Shown one piece after another: positions 8,443 through 16,362 of a stretch of 61,017 nucleotides of DNA. Below the pieces are notes generated by a model, which saw nothing but the letters and a program-made list of their open reading frames with translations, had not been told where the DNA came from and did not search any database. Within the stretch, counting starts at the first letter, position 1; each line of letters opens with the position of its first letter. This stretch comes from Clostridia bacterium (GTDB taxonomy: Bacteria > Bacillota_A > Clostridia > Oscillospirales > CAG-272), in NCBI GenBank assembly GCA_017501345.1, contig JAFVXC010000003.1:1-61017 (forward strand), in the 5' to 3' direction. Both the position numbers and the translations under genes were made by a program.

Positions 8443-8796
8443 ATGAAAAACATTACTTATACAGAACGTAACGGAATTCTTTATCCCAATCTCGAACTTC
8501 CCGAACAGACCATTTATCCTCTTGGCAAGTACGCCAACCTGCGACTTGACTTCATGAAGAAGCATAGAAGGGGAACATATACGACTTTGCTTACCGAGGG
8601 GCGATTAAACGAGTACCTACACGCCATTGATATTCAAGCCAACGAATTGCTCGATGACATAATTCCTCGCCTCGCCCAAGAACGTGGCATAGACGAAGTT
8701 CTGAAGGCTCACAATGCACTTCAATGGACAGCAGAGATGAACCACATCAAAGCAAGCGCCGAAGAGATAGTCTTGCAGGAGGTGGTCTATCAATGA
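8443..8796 (+). CDS. tnpV: Transposon-encoded protein TnpV
   Basis: 117 residues. It matches from memory the TnpV family of clostridial mobile elements: TYTERNGILYPNL at the N-terminus, a central KHRRGTYTTLLTEGRLNEYL, and a C-terminal IKASAEEIVLQEVVYQ. TnpV is a small cytoplasmic protein of unknown mechanism carried by mobilisable elements related to Tn4451. AAAGGA precedes the ATG. The stop overlaps the next ATG (ATGA at 8793), so the two are translationally coupled. It marks the left end of the island. Confidence 0.88.
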   Translation: MKNITYTERNGILYPNLELPEQTIYPLGKYANLRLDFMKKHRRGTYTTLLTEGRLNEYLHAIDIQANELLDDIIPRLAQERGIDEVLKAHNALQWTAEMNHIKASAEEIVLQEVVYQ

Positions 8797-9065
8797 AATC
8801 GATCATCAACGAGCTTTGGCACGGAAATATCATACCGCAAGAGGACAGTAGAACTAACTCAAAAGAAATGAAAGAACTGCTCGTCTATATGTCGCGTCAC
8901 CACGAGGACTTGGAGAAAAGCTTCTCTGATGATCAGAAAGAGGTCTTTGAGAAATTCCACGATTGTTGGAGCGAGTATATGAGCCTTGGCGAAGCAGCAA
9001 TATTTGAGTATGCGTTTAAGCTTGGCGCGAGAATTGCGCTTGCGGTTGTAACCGAAACAGAATAA
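8793..9065 (+). CDS. DUF6809 family protein
   Basis: 90 residues, starting at the ATG that overlaps the tnpV stop. It begins MKSIINELWHGNI and is predicted all-helical, ending in a segment like FKLGARIALAVV. This layout matches DUF6809 proteins, which commonly follow tnpV in clostridial mobile elements. Function is unknown. A strong terminator follows at 9074-9102, closing the two-gene unit. Confidence 0.78.
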   Translation: MKSIINELWHGNIIPQEDSRTNSKEMKELLVYMSRHHEDLEKSFSDDQKEVFEKFHDCWSEYMSLGEAAIFEYAFKLGARIALAVVTETE

Positions 9066-9073
9066 AACTATTA

Positions 9074-9102
9074 TGCCGTGTGGACACGCTGTCCACACGG
9101 CA
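9074..9102 (+). terminator. Terminator after the tnpV-DUF6809 unit
   Basis: TGCCGTGTGGACA pairs perfectly with TGTCCACACGGCA across a three-base loop, followed by TTTTGATTTT. Confidence 0.88.
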
Positions 9103-9162
9103 TTTTGATTTTAAGTTTTGAAAGTATTTTCGACATTATTCTAAAAATTTACATATTTCTTA

Positions 9163-9191
9163 TTGACGGCGGATCTTATATGTGATATAAT
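9163..9191 (+). promoter_or_regulatory. Promoter of the restriction-modification operon
   Basis: TTGACG (9163-9168), 17 bases, TATAAT (9186-9191). It lies about 90 bases upstream of the regulator gene and just upstream of the paired operators at 9213 and 9234. Confidence 0.8.
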
Positions 9192-9212
9192 TATGTAAAT
9201 TCAGCGATCGCA

Positions 9213-9244
9213 GAATTTAATTCGAGAAATGATGAATTGAATTC
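9213..9244 (+). promoter_or_regulatory. Paired operator for the C-protein-like regulator
   Basis: Two 11-base palindromes, GAATTTAATTC (9213-9223) and GAATTGAATTC (9234-9244), have centres exactly 21 bases apart, which is two helical turns. They lie between the promoter and the HTH gene. Such paired sites are how controller proteins of restriction systems bind cooperatively; the pairing with this regulator is inferred. Confidence 0.65.
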
Positions 9245-9280
9245 GGCGTATATAAAATATTGTTTCTGAGGTGTTTGATA

Positions 9281-9493
9281 ATGGCTGTAAGTTACAAAAA
9301 ACTATGGAAATTATTGATTGATAAAGACATGAAGAAAAAAGATCTTTGTGTCGCTGCTGGTATAAGCCACGCATCAATGGCGAAGCTTGGCAAGAACGAG
9401 AATGTTACAACAGATGTTCTTGTTAAGATATGTACTGCTTTACAGTGTGATATAAGCGATATTATGGAACTCACAGTTGATACAAACGAATGA
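9281..9493 (+). CDS. Cro/C1-type HTH regulator (controller-like)
   Basis: 70 residues from the ATG at 9281 (MAVSYKKLW), chosen over an earlier Met because the conserved XRE/YozG-like fold begins here. The helix-turn-helix is AAGISHASMAKLGKNENV (about residues 22-40), followed by the usual helix with LVKICTALQCDISDIMEL. Its stop overlaps the methyltransferase reading region and the ribosome site AAAGGAAG follows at once, so it is the first gene of the R-M operon. Size, position and paired upstream palindromes suit a C protein that times endonuclease expression. Confidence 0.8.
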   Translation: MAVSYKKLWKLLIDKDMKKKDLCVAAGISHASMAKLGKNENVTTDVLVKICTALQCDISDIMELTVDTNE

Positions 9494-9507
9494 AAGGAAG
9501 CAAAACA

Positions 9508-11379
9508 ATGTTGAACAATTCGGCAAAGCCCATTTTGAAGTGGGCGGGCGGTAAAACTCAAATGCTTGGTGATCTGCTTCCGAAAGTTCCGAAATCTTAC
9601 GGAAGATATATAGAGCCGTTCTTTGGTGGCGGTGCAATGTTCTTTGCTTTGCAACCGGAAAACGCTATTATTGCTGATAGCAATCCCGAGCTTATCAATA
9701 TGTATCGTCAAGTAGCGACAAATGTTGATGAAGTGATTTGTTACTTAAAGAAATACGACAATACCTCTGAGATGTTTTATGCGGTCAGAGAGCAAGATTG
9801 GATGTGCTTGCCCAAGGCAGAAGCCGCTGCGCGAACCATTTTCTTGAATAGAACGTGCTTTAATGGTCTTTATCGCGTAAACAAACAAGGTAAATTTAAC
9901 GTACCTTACGGAAAATATGTAAATCCGAGAATATGTGACGAAGAAGGATTAAAGGCTGCATCTGAAGCATTGAAGAAAGCAGAAATTCTTTGTGGAGATT
10001 ATCTCTTGGTTTTGGATCACTACGCACAAGCGGGAGATTTTGTATTTCTTGATCCCCCCTATCTTCCCATCTCTGAATATGCTGATTTCAAGCGTTATAC
10101 AAAAGAGCAGTTCTATGAGGAAGATCACGTTGAATTAGCAAAGATGATTATGCGTTTGCAAGAACGCGGTTGTCACGTTGTGCTTACCAATTCTAATCAT
10201 CCTTTGGTTCACGAGTTATACGCTCCGTTTACTATTGATGTTATTCAAACTAAACGCCACATCTCTTGTAATGGTAGTACAAGAAAAGGCGAAGATGTAA
10301 TTGTTACTATTCCACCAAAGCAGCAGACTTTACAACGTCTTGAACCTCAACCATTACCTCAGCAAGTTTCAGCTTATCCGCCTACTCGTTTTATGGGTTC
10401 CAAGAGTAAATTGCTTTCTGAAATTTGGTCGGTTGTTTCTCAATTTAACGTTAATACGGTTGTAGATCTGTTTTCCGGATCGGGTGTAGTTGGTTATATG
10501 CTTAAAGCACAAGGCAAGGCGGTTGTCAGCAATGACTATATGGCGATGTCCGCAACATTTACCAAAGCAATGATTGAAAACAATTCTGTTACGTTGCCTT
10601 TGGAAGAAGCGAAAGAACTTCTTGTTGCACATAAGGAATCTGATCATTTTGTTGCTACAACCTTTAAGGACTTGTACTATTCTGACGAGGAAAATGATTT
10701 GATTGATACACTCCGCACCAATATAGCGGCAATGAAAGATCAGTATAAGCAAGCGATAGCAATGACTTCTTTAATTCGAGCTTGTTTGAAGAAGCGTCCT
10801 CGTGGAATTTTCACTTACACCGGACACAGATATGATGATGGTCGTCAGGATTTGAAGAAATCTCTTGCTCAACAATTTCTCGAATCCGTTGATGCTGTAA
10901 ACAAGTCTATATTCGATAACGGCAAGTCTAATCTCTCAAAACACGGAGATGCTATGGACTTGAAAGTGGAAAATGCAGATTTGGTTTACATTGATCCGCC
11001 TTATTATTCGCCTTTGTCAGATAATGAGTATGTTCGTAGATACCACTTTGTAGAAGGTCTTGCAAGAGATTGGAAAGGTGTGGAGATTCAAGAGCATACA
11101 CAAACCAAGAAGTTCAAGTCGTATCCTACGCCGTTTTCCACTCGCAAAGGCGCGGCAGATGCGTTTGATAAACTGTTTAAGAAATTTGCAAATAGCATAT
11201 TGGTTGTTTCTTATTCCTCTAATAGTCAGCCTACACAAGATGAAATGGTGGCTATTATGGCAAAGTATAAAGAACACGTAGAAGTTATCCCGATTGATTA
11301 CAAATATTCTTTCGGAAATCAAAGTGATGCTAAAACACATAGAAATACCGTTCAAGAATACTTGTTCGTTGGATTTTGA
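9508..11379 (+). CDS. Fused two-domain D12-class DNA adenine methyltransferase
   Basis: 623 residues from the ATG at 9508, chosen for AAAGGAAG seven bases upstream. Two complete Dam-like (D12, alpha-group) N6-adenine methyltransferase domains are fused. The first (about 8-270) has LKWAGGKTQML, EPFFGGGAMFF and the catalytic DPPYLP. The second (about 290-623) has TRFMGSKSKLL, DLFSGSGVVG and DPPYYSP. M.FokI is the known precedent, in which each domain methylates one strand of an asymmetric type IIS site. The partner endonuclease follows 14 bases after the stop. It should protect the host DNA from that enzyme. The recognition sequence cannot be read off. The DNA is AT-richer than chromosomal genes here, consistent with transfer. 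Confidence 0.92.
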   Translation: MLNNSAKPILKWAGGKTQMLGDLLPKVPKSYGRYIEPFFGGGAMFFALQPENAIIADSNPELINMYRQVATNVDEVICYLKKYDNTSEMFYAVREQDWMCLPKAEAAARTIFLNRTCFNGLYRVNKQGKFNVPYGKYVNPRICDEEGLKAASEALKKAEILCGDYLLVLDHYAQAGDFVFLDPPYLPISEYADFKRYTKEQFYEEDHVELAKMIMRLQERGCHVVLTNSNHPLVHELYAPFTIDVIQTKRHISCNGSTRKGEDVIVTIPPKQQTLQRLEPQPLPQQVSAYPPTRFMGSKSKLLSEIWSVVSQFNVNTVVDLFSGSGVVGYMLKAQGKAVVSNDYMAMSATFTKAMIENNSVTLPLEEAKELLVAHKESDHFVATTFKDLYYSDEENDLIDTLRTNIAAMKDQYKQAIAMTSLIRACLKKRPRGIFTYTGHRYDDGRQDLKKSLAQQFLESVDAVNKSIFDNGKSNLSKHGDAMDLKVENADLVYIDPPYYSPLSDNEYVRRYHFVEGLARDWKGVEIQEHTQTKKFKSYPTPFSTRKGAADAFDKLFKKFANSILVVSYSSNSQPTQDEMVAIMAKYKEHVEVIPIDYKYSFGNQSDAKTHRNTVQEYLFVGF

Positions 11380-11393
11380 TGGAGGGTTGTATT

Positions 11394-13403
11394 ATGAATG
11401 AAAATATTGATATTTGGCTCGTAGGAAATACGGGCTTGCGAAATCCTAATCGAATCCAAGAAGGATTTGCGGTATTTGCAAACTCATCGTTTGTCGGTAA
11501 TCTTCACGGCAAGGAAAATGAGATTGAATTTATGAAACTTTTGGATGAGAAAGGCATCATTCAAAACGAGGAAGGAAAAGACGAATCGGGCAGCCATGCA
11601 AGAAAATGGCGTCTGATGTTTGCCAAAAACGGCTTCATTTATCCCCAAGTAAAGAAAAAAGACGGCAACCAAGAAGATTTGGGCGCATTGGATGCACTCA
11701 CGCCGTTTGGAAAAATGTTTTTGAAGGCAGATACATATCCCGCTGTTCAAGAATGTTATCTTAGATCAATGAGCGTTGAACAATTTCCTTTGCCCGACGG
11801 TGTTCGATACTTCTCTCCGTTAAGATGGCTCTTGGCAATTATGCTTGAATTGGAGAAACGAACGGGCTCGTCGGAGATCAGCAGAATCGAATTTGCGCTT
11901 TGGGGACATACAACAAACCCGAGTTATAATGTATCGGATGTCGTTAACAGTATTCTCGATTTAAGAGCGCGCAGAGCAGTTGCTCCCGCTAAACGTCCTT
12001 TTGACAAGCAGGAAATTCAGAAGCGCGGAGAGCATTATGACAAGAAACCCGAGAATTTCTTGGACTATACCGATATGAATATGCGATATCTTCGTATCTC
12101 GGGCGTTTTACAACGCAAAGGACGAGGACTTGTCATTGTACCTTCCAAACACGTTCTCGCTGAAAAGTTGGCGAAAAGCACTGCAAGCGAAGAATCTCTG
12201 ATGCAAGCATACAAGAAACTTTGCAATGGCGCACCGTTGCCTACCGACAGTATGGATGTAGCGAAAGCATTGCTTGACGATTTGATTAAGCAGATGAAAG
12301 AAAGACATATCGTATTTGATATTTCCGATCTTCCGCTTACAACTCCGGCCGAGATCAATATTGCAAGACAGCGCCTTGAAACTCTTATGGCTCAAACCGA
12401 TGAGATCAAGTACGCTGAAGATCAACGCAATCAATGGAAAGAGATTTCCGATTATATGACGTTGCTTATTAAGGGCGGCGGCAAGCTCGTTTACGACGAG
12501 GATAATGCCATAGAGGTTCCCAAGGATGAAACTCCTGCATATCTTGAATGGGTGCTTTGGAGAGCAGCTTTGGCGATTGATCATATGGTAAATAAGCCAT
12601 ACGAAGTGCGCGGATTTAGATTGGATTCCGATTTCTTGCCTGTTTCTGCGGCAGGTGGTGGAAAAGGTGACTTGTATTGTGAGTTTAACGATTTTACCAT
12701 CTTAACCGAGGTAACCATGTCTACATCTTCAAGGCAAGAAGCTATGGAAGGTGAACCGGTAAGACGTCACGTTTCGGATGCCGTATTGAAATATGACAAG
12801 CCTGTTTACGGTATGTTTATAGCGGTGCGCATTGATACAAATACCGCCGAAACATTCAGACACGGCATTTGGTATGCAAAGGGCGATGTTAAGCAGCGTC
12901 TTGATATTGTTCCGCTCACCTTGGCTCAATTCCAAAAGTATTTTGTAGCAATGTTTGAAGCAGATAAAGCTCACCCTGAACATTTGCGTGATCTGATTCT
13001 CACTTGTGAAACAAGACGTGATATTTTGGAAGCTCCCGCTTGGAAACAGTACATCGACACAACAGTAAACGAAAAGGTGCTCTACTTTGTTGAGGGAAGA
13101 AAGACATCCGTAACTAAGGAGATCGTTATTCCCGCAGGAGCAATCATCCGCCACGCTGTGTTTGGTGAAGGACAAGTTGTTGGAATGGTGGCGAATTTTG
13201 CAGAATGTGCTACCAAACTTGTGGAGTTACCGTATCTGCGCGCTTTGCCCGACGAGGTGAGCTATTGTGCAGACGGTAAGACCTTGTTGCACGAAAGATT
13301 TGGAGAAGGAACGATTTCTGCTTTCATAGTTGTTTTCCCGAAACATATTATGAAGCTCACTTATCCTTCTTCTTTTGAAAAAGAGCATTTATCTATCGAG
13401 TAA
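11394..13403 (+). CDS. AlwI/BspD6I-family type IIS restriction endonuclease
   Basis: 669 residues from the ATG at 11394 (GGAGGG nine bases upstream). The N-terminal half is a helical, DNA-recognition type region. The nuclease core is recognisable by GGGKGDLYCEF, LTEVTMSTSSRQEAMEGEP and VRRHV, the hallmark of the AlwI/PleI/BstNBI/BspD6I family. Asp426, Glu439 and Glu452 are each 13 residues apart, the same spacing I recall for the catalytic residues of the nickase Nt.BspD6I. Family members recognise asymmetric sites such as GGATC or GAGTC and cut outside them. An unusual C-terminal extension (about 575-669) holds two HxxFGEG modules (Phe590 and Phe636). The enzyme would cut unmodified invading DNA. 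Confidence 0.87.
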   Translation: MNENIDIWLVGNTGLRNPNRIQEGFAVFANSSFVGNLHGKENEIEFMKLLDEKGIIQNEEGKDESGSHARKWRLMFAKNGFIYPQVKKKDGNQEDLGALDALTPFGKMFLKADTYPAVQECYLRSMSVEQFPLPDGVRYFSPLRWLLAIMLELEKRTGSSEISRIEFALWGHTTNPSYNVSDVVNSILDLRARRAVAPAKRPFDKQEIQKRGEHYDKKPENFLDYTDMNMRYLRISGVLQRKGRGLVIVPSKHVLAEKLAKSTASEESLMQAYKKLCNGAPLPTDSMDVAKALLDDLIKQMKERHIVFDISDLPLTTPAEINIARQRLETLMAQTDEIKYAEDQRNQWKEISDYMTLLIKGGGKLVYDEDNAIEVPKDETPAYLEWVLWRAALAIDHMVNKPYEVRGFRLDSDFLPVSAAGGGKGDLYCEFNDFTILTEVTMSTSSRQEAMEGEPVRRHVSDAVLKYDKPVYGMFIAVRIDTNTAETFRHGIWYAKGDVKQRLDIVPLTLAQFQKYFVAMFEADKAHPEHLRDLILTCETRRDILEAPAWKQYIDTTVNEKVLYFVEGRKTSVTKEIVIPAGAIIRHAVFGEGQVVGMVANFAECATKLVELPYLRALPDEVSYCADGKTLLHERFGEGTISAFIVVFPKHIMKLTYPSSFEKEHLSIE

Positions 13404-13481
13404 ACAATAACTTAAGTGAATATAAACTTGTGACAAATGATATGATATATTGTATAGTCCAAAAGAAACGAGGATAGCAAT

Positions 13482-15266
13482 ATGCCGTATTATTTGTCTT
13501 CAAGAACGGAGAAAATAGATATGAATATCAAACCAAAAGACAAAACAATAAAAGAATTATTGTTATCTGAACATCAGTTTGTAATTCCTCGTTTCCAAAG
13601 AGAATATTCTTGGGAAAGAAAACATTATAAAGAATTCTTGGAAGATACTTTAGATGGTTTAATTATAAATAACGGAACCATCACCAACAATCAGTATTTT
13701 TTAGGAACAATGCTATTTGTTGGTGATTGTTTTGAAAACGATCAAGTAGAGATTCCTGTTGTTGATGGACAACAACGATTGACAACAATTACAATATTGT
13801 TTTCTGCTTTGTCGGATCGATTTTTACAATTAGGTGAAGAAAAATTAAGCAAACAAATTTTTAGATACATTATGACTGAAGATGACGATGGAGAGCCAAT
13901 TCGAATTATAAAGAGCAAGACACACTACCCCTTTTTCTCATTCTATATTCAAGATTGGAAGAAGGAAAATGTGCAAGAGCCAAATTCAGAGGAAGAAGCT
14001 GCGATTAAAGAAGCATTTGAATATTTATATAGTAGTTTGGATGAACAAAAATTACGAACATATCTTAAAAAACGATATGGTAGTGATGAAGTTGATAAAC
14101 TATCATATGTAAATATTCTCAAAGCAATTAGAGATCAAGTTTTAGGCACAACTTTTGTTTCAATCTCAACCAAAGAGCGAGCTCAAGCAAATATGATTTT
14201 TGAAATTCTTAATGCCAAAGGAAAGAATCTAACGGATGTAGATTTAATTAAGAATAAGATATTTGAATTAGTAGATGAGGTAGAGCCCGCTGATTTTGCT
14301 GAGGAAAAGTGGAAGTCAATCAAAAACATTCTTAACTCTTGTGACAATGGGGTAGGCTTTGTTCAGTTTTATCGCCATTTTTGGATTTCAAAGTACAAAA
14401 AATCTGGTATGAATAAATTGTACGATGATTTCAAATCCGGAATAAAACCTAAAACACAGGAACGATACAAAGCGTTTCTAAGGGAAATAGAAGATACCGC
14501 AAAACTGTATGTTAAGATAATAGCGCCTCAAAGAAGTCATTTTGAAAATAAGAAAGAGTATTTTGGTATCGTACAAAGTTTGAATGCTCTAACGAATTAT
14601 TTTAATATTGTTCAGGTTAGAGTTGCTTTGATTGCATTACTCGAAGCAAAAGAAAAAGATATTATTACTCTAAAGCAACTTAAAGAGGCAATTTACTATC
14701 TTGATAATTTTCATTTTGCATTTAATGCTGTGGGAGCACAACCTACAAACAAATTGGAAACTATTTATTCTGGATTTGCCATAAAACTAAGAGCTTGTAG
14801 TGACAAAGTTACAGCGCGAACAATCATTTCTGGGTTGATTGCGCAATTAGATGCAATTTATGTTCCTTACAAAGAATTTGAAGAAAAGTTTATTATGCTG
14901 ACTTACACGAAGAAAGATAATCCTTCTAATGTAAAAACAAAGTATGCTATAAATAAAATTGCTTCTTATTACGAAGAAAAAGAAGTATTTGAAGATGATG
15001 GCAGCATTGAGCATATTCTTTCGGAGTCAGCGGATGACCGGAACATCAACATTGGAAATTTGATTTTATTAGAGCAAACATTGAATAAAGATGCCGATGA
15101 TTTAGAGTACGATCAAAAAGTAAATGTCTATAGAAAATCAAATTATAAATGGATTCATGCGTTCATATCAGATAATAATGAATGGAACAATGAAAAAGTG
15201 GAGCAAAGAGCCAAAGAACTTGCAAAATTCTACTATACGAACATTTTGAAAAAAACTATTAGTTAA
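13482..15266 (+). CDS. GmrSD-like DUF262/DUF1524 protein
   Basis: 594 residues (an in-frame ATG at 13521 also has a plausible ribosome site). The N-terminal DUF262 domain has VIPRFQREYSW (about 34-44) and VVDGQQRLTT (about 90), the ParB-like nucleotide-binding signature. The C-terminal region has IEHIL near 508-512, IGNLILLEQTLN near 522 and a K-x-Y-x-S segment, matching the DUF1524 HNH-like nuclease domain. GmrSD-type proteins are type IV restriction enzymes that attack DNA with modified bases; the target here is unknown. It is the most AT-rich gene of the island, suggesting a separate source. It sits 78 bases after the endonuclease gene with a terminator at 15322. Confidence 0.85.
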   Translation: MPYYLSSRTEKIDMNIKPKDKTIKELLLSEHQFVIPRFQREYSWERKHYKEFLEDTLDGLIINNGTITNNQYFLGTMLFVGDCFENDQVEIPVVDGQQRLTTITILFSALSDRFLQLGEEKLSKQIFRYIMTEDDDGEPIRIIKSKTHYPFFSFYIQDWKKENVQEPNSEEEAAIKEAFEYLYSSLDEQKLRTYLKKRYGSDEVDKLSYVNILKAIRDQVLGTTFVSISTKERAQANMIFEILNAKGKNLTDVDLIKNKIFELVDEVEPADFAEEKWKSIKNILNSCDNGVGFVQFYRHFWISKYKKSGMNKLYDDFKSGIKPKTQERYKAFLREIEDTAKLYVKIIAPQRSHFENKKEYFGIVQSLNALTNYFNIVQVRVALIALLEAKEKDIITLKQLKEAIYYLDNFHFAFNAVGAQPTNKLETIYSGFAIKLRACSDKVTARTIISGLIAQLDAIYVPYKEFEEKFIMLTYTKKDNPSNVKTKYAINKIASYYEEKEVFEDDGSIEHILSESADDRNINIGNLILLEQTLNKDADDLEYDQKVNVYRKSNYKWIHAFISDNNEWNNEKVEQRAKELAKFYYTNILKKTIS

Positions 15267-15321
15267 TTTGATTTCACGCATCTTCGTGCCAACATGACAC
15301 GAAGTAAAACAACCATCAGTG

Positions 15322-15351
15322 ACGAGGTTGCACCTAAAAGTGCGACCTCGT
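15322..15351 (+). terminator. Terminator after the GmrSD-like gene
   Basis: ACGAGGTTGCAC pairs with GTGCGACCTCGT (one mismatch) followed by TTTTG. A further small inverted repeat (CTTCGTG with CACGAAG) lies just before it. Confidence 0.75.
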
Positions 15352-15381
15352 TTTGTCGTCGTGAAAATTTTGTGAAACCTA

Positions 15382-15410
15382 TTGACAAACTTTCCTTCGT
15401 GTGCTATAAT
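15382..15410 (+). promoter_or_regulatory. Consensus promoter of the LexA/UmuD-like gene
   Basis: TTGACA (15382-15387), 17 bases, TATAAT (15405-15410), both perfect. Confidence 0.88.
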
Positions 15411-15413
15411 TAC

Positions 15414-15437
15414 CACACGGTACATTTGTACCTTGTG
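15414..15437 (+). promoter_or_regulatory. Palindromic operator at the transcription start
   Basis: The 14-base palindrome GGTACATTTGTACC (15419-15432) is extended to 24 bases by CACA/TGTG with one mismatched pair. It overlaps the expected start point of the strong promoter, an ideal place for autorepression by the encoded LexA-like protein. It is not the usual Gram-positive SOS box. Confidence 0.65.
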
Positions 15438-15453
15438 CAATTTGGAGGCATTT

Positions 15454-16059
15454 ATGAATAAGTGGAGTCCCGAAAGGGCGGAGGCGATCCGCCAATTTAT
15501 AGACGAATATTTTATGGAGAACCGCAAGTCCCCGACGGTGCGCGACATCGCGGCGGGCACGGGTATCTCTAAGACTTCGGTGCAGAGATACCTCACCGAT
15601 ATGAAAGAACACGGCGAGATCGAGTACAATGGTCGCCGCAGCATTGGCACGAATCTGTCGCGCAATATGTTTGAAACCACGCCCGCGATCCGATATGATT
15701 CTACCGTGTCCTGCGGATTGCCGAGCGAGCCGAATGTGGAGGAAGCGGACATCATTCCTCTCCCCACCGCGCTTGTCGGTGACGGAAAGTTTTTCATTCT
15801 GACCGCGAAAGGTGACTCGATGACGGGCATCGGAGTTGACGATGGCGACCTCGTTATTGTCCGAGAGCAGAACACATGCAGGGACGGAGATTATGCAGTT
15901 GTCCTTGTTAATGGAACTGAAACGTTGCTCAAAACTATCACCTATCTTCCCAATCAGAAAGCTTATATGCTTCACGCAGAGAATCCCGATTACGATGATC
16001 GTATCGAACGTAACGTACAGATCCAAGGAATTGCTACGCAAGTTATCAAAAAACTATAA
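15454..16059 (+). CDS. LexA/UmuD-like self-cleaving transcriptional repressor
   Basis: 201 residues from the ATG at 15454 (GGAGG at 15444). The N-terminal winged helix (about 5-65) has SPTVRDIAAGTGISKTSVQRYL. The C-terminal S24 peptidase has the cleavage pair Cys87-Gly88 (SCGLP), as in UmuD rather than the Ala-Gly of LexA. The catalytic Ser122 lies in KGDSMTGIGVDDGD and the catalytic Lys160 in TLLK. Known relatives are inactivated by RecA-stimulated self-cleavage during DNA damage. In this element it may keep mobility genes silent until SOS induction (inference). Confidence 0.88.
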   Translation: MNKWSPERAEAIRQFIDEYFMENRKSPTVRDIAAGTGISKTSVQRYLTDMKEHGEIEYNGRRSIGTNLSRNMFETTPAIRYDSTVSCGLPSEPNVEEADIIPLPTALVGDGKFFILTAKGDSMTGIGVDDGDLVIVREQNTCRDGDYAVVLVNGTETLLKTITYLPNQKAYMLHAENPDYDDRIERNVQIQGIATQVIKKL

Positions 16060-16060
16060 C

Positions 16061-16340
16061 GGCTCTGCTTGTCTATCGCTCTTAGCAAGCATCGCGTTTG
16101 TCATGACAAACGGTCTTTCAGTCTTAGCAAGCATCGCCGTTGTGTCCCAAATCCCAACGGAAACAGAGAAGACTTTAATGTGTCTGCTTGTCTTAGCAAG
16201 CATCGCGGTTGGACGCCCAAAGCCAACCGAAGAAAAAACATGAGTTACAGCAAGCTGTCTGTCAGTCTTAGCAAGCACTGGATTTGGATATCCAAATCCG
16301 TCTATCAGTCGCAGCAAGCACTGCTCTTGTCATGACAGAC
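16061..16340 (+). repeat. Array of a constant motif followed by different palindromes
   Basis: A constant motif CTTAGCAAGCATCGC occurs at 16081, 16123 and 16192, with variants at 16267 and 16310. Each copy is followed at once by an inverted repeat of unrelated sequence. The first is CGTTTGTCATGACAAACG (16095-16112), the second CCGTTG with CAACGG (16137-16160), and the third CGGTTGG with CCAACCG (16206-16229). The fourth is GGATTTGGATATCCAAATCC (16280-16299) and the fifth has core TGTCATGACA (16328-16337). A weaker TCTATCAGTC-like segment precedes each motif. It fills the whole gap between the repressor and the next gene. Confidence 0.85.
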
Positions 16341-16362
16341 AAAACCATAGGAGGTATGAATA

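Noticed and set aside
9213..9244. EcoRI-like target of the encoded endonuclease
   Set aside because: Only one of the two palindromes resembles GAATTC closely, and AlwI-family enzymes use asymmetric sites; operator function fits better.
15836..16335. Two overlapping reading frames across the palindrome array
   Set aside because: They have no ribosome site, overlap the repressor gene or each other, and consist of translated repeats only.
16061..16340. CRISPR array
   Set aside because: The constant motif is short, spacing is irregular, the intervening segments are themselves palindromes, and no cas gene is present.
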